DNA of 38,052 nucleotides. It comes from CAZVEV01 sp964625865 (GTDB taxonomy: Bacteria > Planctomycetota > Phycisphaerae > SM23-33). A program made the translations under genes and the position numbers. Positions 1-9,095 of this stretch are shown here, piece after piece (positions within the stretch are counted from its first letter, which is position 1; each line of letters opens with the position of its first letter). The stretch covers positions 1 to 38,052 of the forward strand of contig CAZVEV010000022.1 of NCBI GenBank assembly GCA_964625865.1, given 5' to 3'. The notes below the pieces were generated by a model that did no database searches, was not told the origin of the DNA, and saw only the letters and a program-made list of their open reading frames with translations.

Positions 1-71
1 TTTTGTGTATCAAATTCGTGCATTCTGCGAGCGCATCATACCACGAGAATGCACGAATTTGATACACAAAA
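1..71. repeat. Perfect 26-bp inverted repeat at window edge
   Basis: Arms at 1-26 and 46-71 are exact reverse complements, separated by a 19-nt spacer (27-45). The repeat may extend upstream of the window. The arms are AT-rich, unlike the surrounding DNA. It could be a transposon or integron-like end, a bidirectional hairpin, or an assembly artefact if this is a contig end. Close to a broken tRNA, an integration-related role is plausible but unproven. Confidence 0.85.
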
Positions 72-149
72 CTACCTTCTGTAGCAAATTCTCAGATAAC
101 GAGCACATCAAGTCGTTTTACAGAAATGACTTACAAATATAGCCCCACT

Positions 150-191
<42 letters not shown>

Positions 192-357
192 TTGGGTCTG
201 ACTGTCTGGACATTCTACCGCATCTTGCAGGTTATTCAAGGGCTTTAGCCGTCACAATGTGAGACCATGCTCCATCTCTACAAGGGCAAGGCAAGGGCGT
301 ACTAGCCGGAAGGCACGTCGCATGCGCATCGGCTAGGCCGCTACAGGTAATGCCATC

Positions 358-1737
358 TCATGGTTGCCGGGTTGCGGCAAGGACCCGTTTTCCGCCGACG
401 GCGCGGGCCAGGTCGATGCGGGCCAGGTCTCTGTCCAGTTCGAACTGCTGCAGCGCCAGGGCGGCCTTGATGCGGTCTCGCTCCCCGGCGACGACCCCCA
501 CGAGGTCTCCTATGCCGGCGTCAAACGCTGCCTGCGCCTGGCGCGTGTTGCGGACGGTCAGGGGCAGCACTTCGGTGCGATAGGCGCGGACCTGCGCGCC
601 GGCGGTGCGGAGCGTCTGCGATGCCTGACGGACCTGGCGGATGGCCCGTTGCTCGACGAGGCGGGATTGCATCAGCGCGCGGCTGAGTTCGGCGCCGGCC
701 TTGGCGATACGAGGCCGGCCGCCGTCAAAGACGGGCACCTCGACACTGACGGCCGGGCCTACCATCGTCATGGCATCGCCGCCGGCGGGATCTTCACGTT
801 CGAGCATGACACCCGCGCCAAGGTCGCCCCAGGCCTCGCGTTCGGCCTGGCGCAGGCGGGCCTGGCGGGCCTTGACCGACCAGGCGGCGGCCAGAACGTC
901 CAGTCGCTGCCGCTGCGCCAGGGCGACAAGGGTCTCCTCGTCGGGCACGGGGTTGGCGAGTCCGGCCGCTGCGGTCGCCTGCCAACTGGTCGGCCCGTCG
1001 GCGCGGTTGATCAGTTCGAGGAGCGTCCGCTTCTCGAGGCCGAGTTTCTCCCGGGCGGTTCGCTCTCGTGCGACGGTGACGAGCAACTCGGCCTGCAGCC
1101 GGTTGGCCTCCAGCGCCGTGCCCATCCCGGCGGCGAACTGGTCCCTCGCGGCCTGCTCCGCTCGCGCCAGGGCCTGGCGCAGGTCGGCCAGCGTGGGCAG
1201 CAGGCCCTGGTAGTGGACGACGCGGCGGTGAGACGCTTCGACGCTCGCGGCCAGGGCGATCGCGTTGTCCGAGACGCGCAGGACAACCTGCTGGAGTTCA
1301 CCCTCGGCGGCATCCTGCTTCGAGGGCCTCAGCCAGAGGCTCGACAGCGACTGCATCGCACTGCCCATCAGCATGGTCGACCCGCCCTCGACGCCCAATC
1401 CCAGCGACGCCGACAGCACGGGATTCGGCAGCAGGCCCGCCTGGGCCAGGTCCGCACGGGCGGCGGCGATCCGTGCCAGGTCGGCGCGGATCGACGGATT
1501 GCCCCGCAGCGCCAGCACGACCGCGCGGTGGGCCGTCAGCGGCGAGGCCCCGTCCCACAGGGCCTGGCCCTCGCGCCCGGCCGCCGAGTCCGACCAGCCG
1601 GCGGCGTGGCCCGTACGCTCTTCCACGTGGCGGGCCGACAGGGCGATGTCCCGGCCCGGATCGACCGAAGCGGTACACCCGGTCAGCAGGCCGAGCGCCG
1701 CCCCGGCCAACAGCAGCAGGCGATTGACATTGTGCAT
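358..1737 (-). CDS. TolC-like outer-membrane efflux lipoprotein
   Basis: About 459 residues, close to the usual length for OEP/TolC-family outer-membrane factors. The N-terminus has a hydrophobic stretch and an LTGC lipobox with Cys21, so it should be a lipoprotein. Long Ala/Gln/Arg-rich helices with two internally similar halves are typical of the periplasmic alpha-barrel. I chose the ATG at 1737 over the in-frame GTG six bases upstream because GGGAG lies at a good distance from it. It is the last gene of the exporter operon running leftward from 7364 and should provide the outer-membrane channel for the ABC/HlyD pump. The substrate is unknown. Confidence 0.85.
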   Translation of the reverse strand: MHNVNRLLLLAGAALGLLTGCTASVDPGRDIALSARHVEERTGHAAGWSDSAAGREGQALWDGASPLTAHRAVVLALRGNPSIRADLARIAAARADLAQAGLLPNPVLSASLGLGVEGGSTMLMGSAMQSLSSLWLRPSKQDAAEGELQQVVLRVSDNAIALAASVEASHRRVVHYQGLLPTLADLRQALARAEQAARDQFAAGMGTALEANRLQAELLVTVARERTAREKLGLEKRTLLELINRADGPTSWQATAAAGLANPVPDEETLVALAQRQRLDVLAAAWSVKARQARLRQAEREAWGDLGAGVMLEREDPAGGDAMTMVGPAVSVEVPVFDGGRPRIAKAGAELSRALMQSRLVEQRAIRQVRQASQTLRTAGAQVRAYRTEVLPLTVRNTRQAQAAFDAGIGDLVGVVAGERDRIKAALALQQFELDRDLARIDLARAVGGKRVLAATRQP

Positions 1738-1754
1738 GTTCACATCTCCCGCGG

Positions 1755-2309
1755 TTACTTCGGCACGACGTAGATGCCGGTCGCATGAACGATCCTGGCG
1801 CCCGAGGCGTCGGCTTGCAGGACGCCCTGGACAACGAGTTCGCTCAGTTCCTTGATCCCGCCGGCGCCTTTGAGGCCCATGTGGAGGATCTTGCCGTCGG
1901 CGCCATCGACCTGGACGCTGACCATGTGCTTGCTCAGGCGGTCCTGCGGCTCGCAGCAGTAGTCCCAGGGCTCCTTGCAGTGGTCTTCCGGAGAGTTCTG
2001 CCCGCAGTACGGCAGGACCAGATCCACCAGCGCCACGGAGGCGCGCCGAGCCGCGAACGGTTCCTTGCGCCCGCCCACGCGCCCGCGGAAGGTCACCTTG
2101 TCCCCGTCCTTTGCCGCCGCCAGACCCGCCACGATATCCGTAGCGTCGGCGGGTTCGGCCTCCAGCAGCAAACCCTCCGGCAGGGCCACGTCGGACGTGC
2201 CCTTTTCGCCGCCCGGGCCGGCAGGATCGTTCGGATCATCACTGCACCCTGTCAGCATCCCTGCCAGCAGCACTGCCGGCAGGACCGTCTTCACCATATT
2301 CTTCAACAT
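1755..2309 (-). CDS. Cys-containing periplasmic lipoprotein of exporter operon
   Basis: 184 residues starting at the ATG at 2309, with AAAGGA upstream. The signal peptide ends in an LTGC lipobox (Cys22). The mature part contains a region resembling an OB-like fold with a Cys cluster (YCGQ...HCKEPWDYCCEP around residues 115-135) that could bind metal or form disulfides. It lies between the permease and TolC genes with gaps of 20 and 17 bases, so it is probably a dedicated accessory of this efflux complex. I recognise this lipoprotein type only as a recurrent neighbour of such ABC transporters; no biochemical function can be assigned. Confidence 0.7.
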   Translation of the reverse strand: MLKNMVKTVLPAVLLAGMLTGCSDDPNDPAGPGGEKGTSDVALPEGLLLEAEPADATDIVAGLAAAKDGDKVTFRGRVGGRKEPFAARRASVALVDLVLPYCGQNSPEDHCKEPWDYCCEPQDRLSKHMVSVQVDGADGKILHMGLKGAGGIKELSELVVQGVLQADASGARIVHATGIYVVPK

Positions 2310-2329
2310 CTCGCACGTCCTTTCATTGT

Positions 2330-3499
2330 TCACACTGCCTTCAGTGCCGTTGGAATGGTCATCCGCAGGCATCGCCAGACCGGCGGCAGGGCGCCGATCA
2401 CACCAAGAATCAACCCCGCCAACAGGCCCACGATGAGCACTGACGAGTCCACGACCAGTCCAAACGCCCCCAGTGAAAACCGCACGGCCACTCCATCCAA
2501 CAGCGTCACACCGATCGCCGAGGCCACAAGCGCCCCGATGCACGAGGCCAGAACCGACTCCTGCACGGCGCTGAGGACGATGGCCCGGCGCGGAAAGCCG
2601 AGTGTCTGCAGCGCTCCGTATTCCCGTACGCGAGCTGCAAAGGCGGCGTACATTGTGTTGAGCCCTCCCAGAAGTCCCGCCAGCGACACCAGGGCCGCGG
2701 TCACCAGAGCCACCGCACGGATCGGGCGGTAGAACACTGACAGCCCGTCATAGTAGTCCGTCTCCCGCATAGCCGCCAGTTCAAGGTCCAGGCGTTGCTT
2801 GGTGAACAAGTCCACGTCGTCGAACTCGGCCGTGTCAAGCGTGACGACCACGCAGGAGAGGGTCGACCGTTTGGCGGCGATGAGCAGGTCGTCCATCGGG
2901 ACCCAGATCTCAGATTCGGTCACCGTGCCGCCGGCCTCGAACACGCCAACGACCTTCCACGGCCTCTGGTCGAAGTAGACGACCTGTCCGACGTCAAGTC
3001 CGTCGGCGGACAGGCCCATGCGCGTGGCGGCCAGGCGTCCGGCCATGATCTCGTCAGTGCCCGGCCTCGGCGCCCTCCCGCGCGCGACGTGCACGTTGGG
3101 ATGCACCAGGAACGCCGCCGCGGTGAAGCCCCGTACGGTCCCGGGCAGTGCCTCCTCCCCCCCGGGCGAGGTCGTCAGCCCCACCTGCATGTGGACCTCG
3201 GGCGAGACGTGCGCCTGGCCCAGCGTGGTCTTGATTCCCTCGATGCCGGCCGCCAGGTGCGTCTCGACGCCTCGCGCGATGGCGCTTCGCTCGACGCTGT
3301 CCTCGCTGCCCGCGCCCAAGAGCATGACGTTGTCAGCCTGGCCGGTGGATCGCAGGCTCTTGCGCATGCCGCGAACAAACCCCGCCGCGACAAGCACGAG
3401 CAGGACCACCAGGGCGGCGCTGCCCACCGTCAAGAGCAAGCGCACCGGCGACCGGGCCAGGTTCCGAACGGCATATTCCCATGGAAGTCTTCGCATCAT
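2330..3499 (-). CDS. FtsX/MacB-type ABC permease (second copy)
   Basis: 389 residues with the FtsX/MacB permease architecture: an N-terminal membrane segment (about residues 17-42), a large extracytoplasmic domain (about 45-265), then three C-terminal membrane helices. The N-terminal motif EYAVRNLARSPVRLLLT is typical of this family. It is encoded beside a second, divergent permease (3515-4669), so the pair probably forms a heterodimer driven by the ATPase at 4656-5366. MacB-type pumps use ATP-driven mechanotransmission to push periplasmic substrates or lipoproteins outward. Confidence 0.88.
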   Translation of the reverse strand: MMRRLPWEYAVRNLARSPVRLLLTVGSAALVVLLVLVAAGFVRGMRKSLRSTGQADNVMLLGAGSEDSVERSAIARGVETHLAAGIEGIKTTLGQAHVSPEVHMQVGLTTSPGGEEALPGTVRGFTAAAFLVHPNVHVARGRAPRPGTDEIMAGRLAATRMGLSADGLDVGQVVYFDQRPWKVVGVFEAGGTVTESEIWVPMDDLLIAAKRSTLSCVVVTLDTAEFDDVDLFTKQRLDLELAAMRETDYYDGLSVFYRPIRAVALVTAALVSLAGLLGGLNTMYAAFAARVREYGALQTLGFPRRAIVLSAVQESVLASCIGALVASAIGVTLLDGVAVRFSLGAFGLVVDSSVLIVGLLAGLILGVIGALPPVWRCLRMTIPTALKAV

Positions 3500-3514
3500 C
3501 AGTTCTCGTCCGTT

Positions 3515-4669
3515 CTACACCGCTCGGAAACACTGGGCTATCGGGCGTCGCGATGCCTGCCAGGCGGGCACGAGCCCGGCCGCCACGCCCAAGGCCGCCG
3601 AAAGGGCCACGCCCTGGACGAGGACGGCTATCGTCGCTCGCACGGGAATCGTCAGGCCCTCGCTGGAGATGCTGAACTGGCCCCAGCGTGCCACGCCGAT
3701 CGCGGCGGCCGAACCGGCCAGCCCGCCGATCAGGCCAAGCAGGAGGCCCTCGGCTATTACCAGCCGCGCGATGAGCCCGCCGGAGTACCCCAGCGTCTGC
3801 ATCACCGCGTGGTCGCACACGCGGTCCTGGATGCTCAGGACGATCGCGTTGCCCACCAGCGCCAACACGGCGGCGAGGCACCCCCAGCCGAGGTACCGCA
3901 TGAAGCTGACCAGCGAGATGATGTCCGCCGCTGCCCGGGCGACGAACCCCTTGGCCGAGCTGGTCTGCGTGGGCTCCTGGTCGTCGCGGAACATCGTGTC
4001 GATCTGGTCGGCGACGGCGTCCATTCGCTTCGGATCGTCCACTTTGACGTTGAACTGCGTGACAATGCCCAGTTCGCCCTGGTTGGCGTTCTGTTGGAGG
4101 AAGTCCAGGTGTACGTATGCGACGTTCTGTTCCTGGGGCAGGTCGGAGTCGAGAATGCCCGCCACGTACGCCTGTACGCCGGCGGCCCCGAACTGGTCGC
4201 CCACCTTCAGTCCGCGTCGACCGGCCACGGCGCGGCTCAGCAGGGCCGCGTCGTAGCGAACGGTCCAGTCGTCCAGCGAGCCGTCGGTCACGGGCAGGTC
4301 GGCGCGGCGCGCCTGGGCCCAGCGCTCCGCAGGCACGCCGCGGAAGACGATCACGTCCAGGCTGGCGCGACAGTTGGTGGGCACGACGCTGACGGGCATG
4401 ACCTGAGTGACGCCCTCGATGCGGGCTATCCTCTGGCCGTAGGTCTCGGGCAGGCGACTGGTGATAGGGCAGAAGCGATTCTCACGGTAGACCACCAACT
4501 GCGTTTCCCCGGCGGCGGCCCTGGTGGCGTGGTCCACACCGGCCTGCATGGCACCGACGGCGACGAACAGGAACATCGCCGCCATCACCCCCCCGACGGT
4601 CAACAGCGCCCGCGCCGGACGACGAAAGGCCTGCTTGAGCACGACCGGGATGAACTTAGGCGATAACAT
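3515..4669 (-). CDS. FtsX/MacB-type ABC permease (first copy)
   Basis: 384 residues from the ATG at 4669. Upstream in-frame codons are out of character and overlap the ATPase gene extensively. The start overlaps the 3' end of the ATPase gene by 14 bases, suggesting translational coupling. It has one N-terminal membrane helix after KQAFRRPARALLT, a periplasmic domain, and three C-terminal helices, the last followed by PAWQASRRPIAQCFRAV, a typical end for FtsX-type permeases. It probably pairs with the adjacent permease in a MacAB/LolCDE-like exporter. Confidence 0.88.
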   Translation of the reverse strand: MLSPKFIPVVLKQAFRRPARALLTVGGVMAAMFLFVAVGAMQAGVDHATRAAAGETQLVVYRENRFCPITSRLPETYGQRIARIEGVTQVMPVSVVPTNCRASLDVIVFRGVPAERWAQARRADLPVTDGSLDDWTVRYDAALLSRAVAGRRGLKVGDQFGAAGVQAYVAGILDSDLPQEQNVAYVHLDFLQQNANQGELGIVTQFNVKVDDPKRMDAVADQIDTMFRDDQEPTQTSSAKGFVARAAADIISLVSFMRYLGWGCLAAVLALVGNAIVLSIQDRVCDHAVMQTLGYSGGLIARLVIAEGLLLGLIGGLAGSAAAIGVARWGQFSISSEGLTIPVRATIAVLVQGVALSAALGVAAGLVPAWQASRRPIAQCFRAV

Positions 4670-5366
4670 GGATCGGCTCCTGGTGGGCGCTGGGCGCCTC
4701 GATGAGTTTGCCCTTTTCCAGGTGCAGCGTGGTGTGGGCATTGGCCGCGGCGCGGGCGTCGTGGGTCACCATGATAATCGTCTTGCCCAGTTCCTCGTTC
4801 AGCCTCGCCATGAGCGACATGATCGCCGTCGCCGACGGAGCGTCCAGGTCGCCGGTGGGCTCGTCGGCCACGATGATCTGAGGGTCGGCCACCAGGGCGC
4901 GGGCGATCGCCACGCGCTGCTCCTGCCCGCCGGAGAGTTGGCGCGGGAAGTGATCGTGACGGTCCGCAATGCCCACCAGTTCCAGCACCAACGCCACGCG
5001 CCGGTGTCGTTCGGCGCGGCCCATGCGGTGCAGCAGGAGGGGCAGTTCCACGTTCTCGTAGGCCGTCAGTGTGGGCACGAGATTGTACAACTGGAAGATG
5101 TACCCCACGTTGTCGCTGCGCCACCGTGCAAGATGGCTTCGCGAGAGGCCCGTGATGTCGGTTCCGCCGATGTGCAGCGTGCCGGCCGTCGGGCGATCAA
5201 TGCCGGCGATCAGGTTCAGCAGCGTCGTCTTTCCGCTGCCCGACGGACCCATCAGCGCCAGGAACGATCCGCTCTCGACGTCGAGGTCCAGATCGCTCAG
5301 CGGCAGGATGACGTTCTCGCCACGCGTGTAGCGGCGGGTGAGTTTGCGGCATTCAATGAGAGCCAT
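4656..5366 (-). CDS. ABC transporter ATPase, MacB/LolD-like
   Basis: 236 residues with a complete nucleotide-binding domain: Walker A GPSGSGKTT (40-48), Q-loop Gln92, signature LSGGQ (144-148), Walker B IIVADE (164-169) and H-loop His202. Length and the motif context (IAGIDRPTAG, QLYNLVPTLTAYENVELPL) place it in the MacB/LolD/FtsE clade, which energises FtsX-type permeases. It overlaps both the upstream HlyD-like gene and the downstream permease gene by 14 bases, a tightly coupled arrangement. Confidence 0.93.
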   Translation of the reverse strand: MALIECRKLTRRYTRGENVILPLSDLDLDVESGSFLALMGPSGSGKTTLLNLIAGIDRPTAGTLHIGGTDITGLSRSHLARWRSDNVGYIFQLYNLVPTLTAYENVELPLLLHRMGRAERHRRVALVLELVGIADRHDHFPRQLSGGQEQRVAIARALVADPQIIVADEPTGDLDAPSATAIMSLMARLNEELGKTIIMVTHDARAAANAHTTLHLEKGKLIEAPSAHQEPIHVIA

Positions 5367-6870
5367 GGCGGCGGTCTCCCTTCAGTCGTATTTGCTGCCC
5401 GTCGGCCAGGCCGTCGGCCGGTGAGACGATGATCCGGTCGCCGGCATTGAGGCCCGAACTGACCTCGATAAGATCGTCCAGGCTGACGGCCCCCAGTGTG
5501 ACTTCTCGCCGGCGGGCCACCTGGTTCGACAGGTCGGCCACCCAGACGGTGACGGTCTTGCCGGCCTCCGAGCCGACGGCCTCGATCGGGGCGAAGATGC
5601 GCTCGATGGCGGCATCGCCCTGGACCTCGCGACGGGGCGAGATGAACCGCACGCGGGCCAGCATCTCGGGCTTGAGCAGGGGCGAGGGGTTGTCGATGGA
5701 GACCTTGAACTGGAGCGTATTGCGTTGGATGTCGGCCTCGTGCACCACCCGCACGACCTTGCCCTCAAACACCTCGTCCGGCAGGACGTCGACGACGATC
5801 CGTGCCTCCTGGCCCACGCCGACCTGAGCGGCGGTCGACAACGCGACGTCCACGCGGACCTGGAGTCGCCTGGGGTCATAGAGCTGGACGAGAGGCTTTG
5901 CCGCCGAGCCGACGCCCGTGACGGCCGTACCGGGCTCGGCATGTCGGACAAGCACTGCGCCCGAAGCGGGAGCCCGGACGTCCATGCGGTCCAGGCGAAG
6001 CTTGGCCTCGTCGCGCGCGGCTTGGGCCGCGGCCAGGGACGCCTTCGCCCTGGCCAGGTCGCCTGCAACCTGCACCTCCAATCGCTTCAGCCGGGCCGTG
6101 AGGATTCGCTCCTGGACGTGCAGGGCTTTTATCTCGGCCTGCTGGGCCTCGAGACGGGCCTTGAGCAGGTTCACCGGCACGGCCGAGATCACCCCGCTCC
6201 GCGCCGCGGTCTCCTTGGCGGCCAGTTCCGTCTTCAACTCGGCCTGTCGGGCCTGCTGGACCGCCAGTTGCGACGGGAAGTTCTCCAGGTCCAGTTTGGC
6301 CCTGGCCAGTGCCGTCGCCTCCGGCGAGCCGGCCAGCTTGTCCGATACCGACAGCGTCTTTGCCGTCTGGTCCCCCGCCAGCCCGGCCGCCACTTCCGCT
6401 TCGGCCAGGTCCGCCTGCCGCAAGGCTAACTGGGCCTCCGCGCCGGCTAGCGCCAGCCTTGCATCGTCGTCGATCAACCGGGCGACGACCTGGCCGGCCT
6501 GGACGGACTGGCCCTCGAGGACGAGCACTTCACTGACGATGCCGTCGGCCAGCGCGGGCACGGAGACGGCAAAGGGGGCCGGCTCGACCCACCCGGGGCC
6601 CTGGGCCACCACCCCGCCGCCGCTGACGCCCCGGGCGGACGACTTGACGACCACCGGCAGGACGTCTACGACCGTGGCGGGACGGAGGACGTCGCCAGCC
6701 GAGTAGGCCAGCAGGGCCACCACAGACAGCATCATCACGCCGGGCAGGAGGACGCGGGTCTTCCACCGCACCGCCGGTCGTGGCACGGGCGTTTGATCGG
6801 CCCCGGGCGCATCGGTCTTCTGGTCAGCACGCCCCCGCCGAAGCTCGTCGAGTCTGGATTCGTTTGCCAT
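5353..6870 (-). CDS. HlyD/MacA-type membrane fusion protein
   Basis: 505 residues from the ATG at 6870. One N-terminal membrane helix (about 38-57) is followed by a lipoyl/barrel-sandwich half (PALADGIVSEVLVLEGQ...), a long Ala/Leu/Glu/Arg coiled-coil hairpin (about residues 140-300), the second lipoyl half (MDVRAPASGAVLVRHAEPG) and beta-barrel domains. It should bridge the inner-membrane ABC permeases and the TolC-like factor. The start codon lies about 110 bases from the stop of the small Cys-rich gene, within the same operon. Confidence 0.88.
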   Translation of the reverse strand: MANESRLDELRRGRADQKTDAPGADQTPVPRPAVRWKTRVLLPGVMMLSVVALLAYSAGDVLRPATVVDVLPVVVKSSARGVSGGGVVAQGPGWVEPAPFAVSVPALADGIVSEVLVLEGQSVQAGQVVARLIDDDARLALAGAEAQLALRQADLAEAEVAAGLAGDQTAKTLSVSDKLAGSPEATALARAKLDLENFPSQLAVQQARQAELKTELAAKETAARSGVISAVPVNLLKARLEAQQAEIKALHVQERILTARLKRLEVQVAGDLARAKASLAAAQAARDEAKLRLDRMDVRAPASGAVLVRHAEPGTAVTGVGSAAKPLVQLYDPRRLQVRVDVALSTAAQVGVGQEARIVVDVLPDEVFEGKVVRVVHEADIQRNTLQFKVSIDNPSPLLKPEMLARVRFISPRREVQGDAAIERIFAPIEAVGSEAGKTVTVWVADLSNQVARRREVTLGAVSLDDLIEVSSGLNAGDRIIVSPADGLADGQQIRLKGDRRHGSH

Positions 6871-6980
6871 GAGATCACCTGCGAGTCCGGAACGCCTCGC
6901 GCTGTCACGTGCGATACACGGACAGAGCGGGCGCAAAGTTCTTGCGAAGGTACACCTGGGATGAACAACACGATGTGGGG

Positions 6981-7364
6981 CTAGACTCGAGGCGGGTCGA
7001 TGTCCTTGCGGACGTAGCCGGAGTCAGCAACAACGTCATCGGTGGCCAGACGACGAGAGGTTGAGTGATGGCTGTCCGGGCTCCAGGTGGGCAGGGGCAG
7101 CATGAACGTGCACGCGCACACGGGGCACCCCCCGGGACACGACGGCGCCCCGAGCGGGCGGGTGCGATCTTCCCCGCTATCTTCGGGGATCTCTCCGTCC
7201 GAGATGGAACACCCGCTGCAGCGGCAGGTGGACTGTTTGGCGGGGGCGTGTTCAGTCTTCTCAGCCGACGAGGGCGAGGACAGGGCGTAGGGTCCGTTCA
7301 GAACCACGACGCCCAACCAGGCGATCGCCACAAGTATGGTGGACACGTTTCCCATCTTTCTCAT
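6981..7364 (-). CDS. Small Cys-rich membrane-anchored protein
   Basis: 127 residues if started at the ATG at 7364 (a second ATG lies three codons on, at 7355). The N-terminus is one hydrophobic helix (STILVAIAWLGVVVLNG), followed by two cysteine clusters, CRCSGC and CPGGCPVCAC, in an otherwise low-complexity polar tail. The clusters suggest metal binding or disulfide bonding outside the cytoplasm. As the first gene of the exporter operon it may sense or deliver a metal or thiol-reactive substrate, but that is inference. I do not recognise a named family. Confidence 0.55.
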   Translation of the reverse strand: MRKMGNVSTILVAIAWLGVVVLNGPYALSSPSSAEKTEHAPAKQSTCRCSGCSISDGEIPEDSGEDRTRPLGAPSCPGGCPVCACTFMLPLPTWSPDSHHSTSRRLATDDVVADSGYVRKDIDPPRV

Positions 7365-7719
7365 CCTATCCGGACTCGCGGCGGATATCAAGACATAGGA
7401 CCGCGAGAGGCCCGGGCGTCACCAGGGGTCACCCCGTGCTGGTTGCGGCCGGGGCCCCGGGGGCAACTGCGGCCCGCGCGAAAGCGACAGCCCTATCCTG
7501 GTTTCGTTACGGCCCCCGGCGCAAATCGGGCGGGGGGATTCCCGACAGACGCCGGCGCGCCTCGCGCGTAGCCTACCGACTCGGCCTGCCCGGGCACGAG
7601 GTCGGTCATGTGCTTCTCGCACTCCACCCCGACTGCGCCCGAGTAGCGCGGATCCTGCAGGACGCGGAGCACGCCCGGGAGATCGACGATCCGGCCTGGC
7701 CGTGATGTCGACCGCCGCC
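7365..7719. other. Intergenic region without a supported gene
   Basis: This 355-base stretch is very GC-rich and has open frames on both strands with no recognisable domain. It should hold the promoter of the leftward exporter operon and the 3' flank of the regulator gene ending at 7720. I see no clear -35/-10 pair or terminator. Confidence 0.4.
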
Positions 7720-8838
7720 TCAGCCGCTGGGCTTCTTCAGGTAGCGGGTCAGGATTCTCTTGTCCAGCGGAATCACTTCGAAGTCTCTGGCCTCGGTAAC
7801 CTCGCCCTGGTCGGGTATGACGCGTTCGGCGAGGTTGAACCGGCAGACGTAGACACCGACCAGTCGCCCGTGGGCGTCCACCTCGTGCCCCCAGAACGGC
7901 TCGCAGTCGCGGACCAGTTCCCGCCCCAGGGCCTCGGTGCCCCGTCCACTGAAGCCGAAGATCGCCAGTTCCAGGCTCGTGCTGCCCGGGTGGTACGACG
8001 TGATGACGATCCCGCCGTCAGTTTCCTTGGAGACCCAGGGACAATGGCCCCATTGCGATTTCTTGTCCAGGAAGTAGATTCCGGGCACGATCTTCCCCCT
8101 GCGCCCCGGGGGATTCGTCAGCCCGCCGAAGCAACTGGGCACGGCCCGTTCACGCCCGCGGAAGACCAGGTGGAACGGCACGCCGGGCTTGGGGCCCTTG
8201 ACGGGCCTGTACGGCGCGCAGTGGAACAGCTCACTGACCAGAAGTTCAGTGATATGCGAAACCCTCTGGCTTCCGATCACGAGCGAGACTTCATGGTTCG
8301 GGGCGCGCCGCATCTGGCTGAAGACCGTCTCGGAGTACTTGATGTCCTTATTCAGTTCGCGTTTGGGCAACGCCGCGTGAATCGCGTAGCGAACGGGGAC
8401 GTACTTCATGACCACAATGGGCTGGTGGCCACCGGTGCGCGCGGGGGTCGAGAACGCCCGCGTCAGGGCGCCGACGACCTCGACGTCGCGGCGTGAAAGC
8501 CACCGCACGGCCCCGGGCGAGGTGTCCGGGTCGCTGGCGATCTCGTGATACTCCCCGAGATAGACCGTCGCCTTCTCGGCCTCGGTGATCATGCTCCACA
8601 GTTTTGCCGGCCTGGCCCCGAACAACTCCTGGGGAAGTTGGGCCGAGTCGATGCGTTCGGCCAGCCAGTCACTGATCATCCCCAGGATCTTCAGGGACGG
8701 GTTGACCGCCTCATTCCGCATCAGTTTTCCTATAGAATGTCGATGACACCCGCAGTGTTTCGCAAGGGCCTCCTGAACCCCTCTGGTGTACAGGTTGTGC
8801 TTTTTCAGGAGGGCCTCGAGGCGGATTTCTACCTGCAT
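7720..8838 (-). CDS. Helix-turn-helix regulator, divergent from conjugation locus
   Basis: 372 residues; the ATG at 8838 has AAGGAG nine bases upstream. The first 65 residues look like a Cro/XRE-type helix-turn-helix (KHCGCHRHSIGKLMRNEAVN resembles the recognition-helix region). The remaining 300 residues form a mixed alpha/beta domain that I cannot assign; it includes segments such as VVMKYVPVRYAIHAALP and IVITSYHPGSTSLELAIFG. Transcribed away from the 9096-21585 cluster across a 257-base shared promoter region, it is a natural candidate for control of that cluster, possibly through ligand sensing by the C-terminal domain. Confidence 0.6.
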   Translation of the reverse strand: MQVEIRLEALLKKHNLYTRGVQEALAKHCGCHRHSIGKLMRNEAVNPSLKILGMISDWLAERIDSAQLPQELFGARPAKLWSMITEAEKATVYLGEYHEIASDPDTSPGAVRWLSRRDVEVVGALTRAFSTPARTGGHQPIVVMKYVPVRYAIHAALPKRELNKDIKYSETVFSQMRRAPNHEVSLVIGSQRVSHITELLVSELFHCAPYRPVKGPKPGVPFHLVFRGRERAVPSCFGGLTNPPGRRGKIVPGIYFLDKKSQWGHCPWVSKETDGGIVITSYHPGSTSLELAIFGFSGRGTEALGRELVRDCEPFWGHEVDAHGRLVGVYVCRFNLAERVIPDQGEVTEARDFEVIPLDKRILTRYLKKPSG

Positions 8839-9095
8839 GATTTAGACTCCTTCACTTTTTTTTTTGCGGCCCGCAAATAGGGACACGGGGAGAGAGTATT
8901 GTCCACTCTGCGCGCCTGTATTGTCGAAATCCGGTGTTCCACGAATACTGCCACGGCAATCCAAATGCCGTTCCGCCCACCTTCTGTCGACCATTTGAGG
9001 CCCAAATACAGGGCGTTTTTCGAGCCCCTTGACGAGCGTGCCTTCTACCCCTACGCTGACGACTAATCGGTATGGCATCATAAGGAGCGTTCATT
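8839..9095. promoter_or_regulatory. Divergent promoter region with T10 tract and palindrome
   Basis: The 257 bases separate the leftward regulator and the rightward cluster. A run of ten T (8856-8865) sits just upstream of the regulator's ribosome-binding site. It abuts TTGCGGCCCGCAA (8864-8876), a 6-1-6 palindrome that could be an operator. A weak rightward promoter guess is TTGACG at 9029-9034 with TACGCT 17 bases later (9052-9057); only the -35 is convincing. Confidence 0.4.

Noticed and set aside
364..1773. 469-codon open frame on the plus strand opposite the TolC-like gene
   Set aside because: It mirrors a well-supported gene in GC-rich DNA, shows no domain and has Gly/Arg/Gln-rich composition typical of an antisense shadow.
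2795..4666. 623-codon plus-strand open frame across both permease genes
   Set aside because: It spans two genes with clear FtsX-type features on the other strand and has no recognisable protein features.
7436..7705. Plus-strand frame containing GHEVGH, resembling a zinc-protease motif
   Set aside because: The rest is low-complexity, no ribosome-binding site is evident, and the opposite strand is equally open. A short HExxH match is expected by chance.
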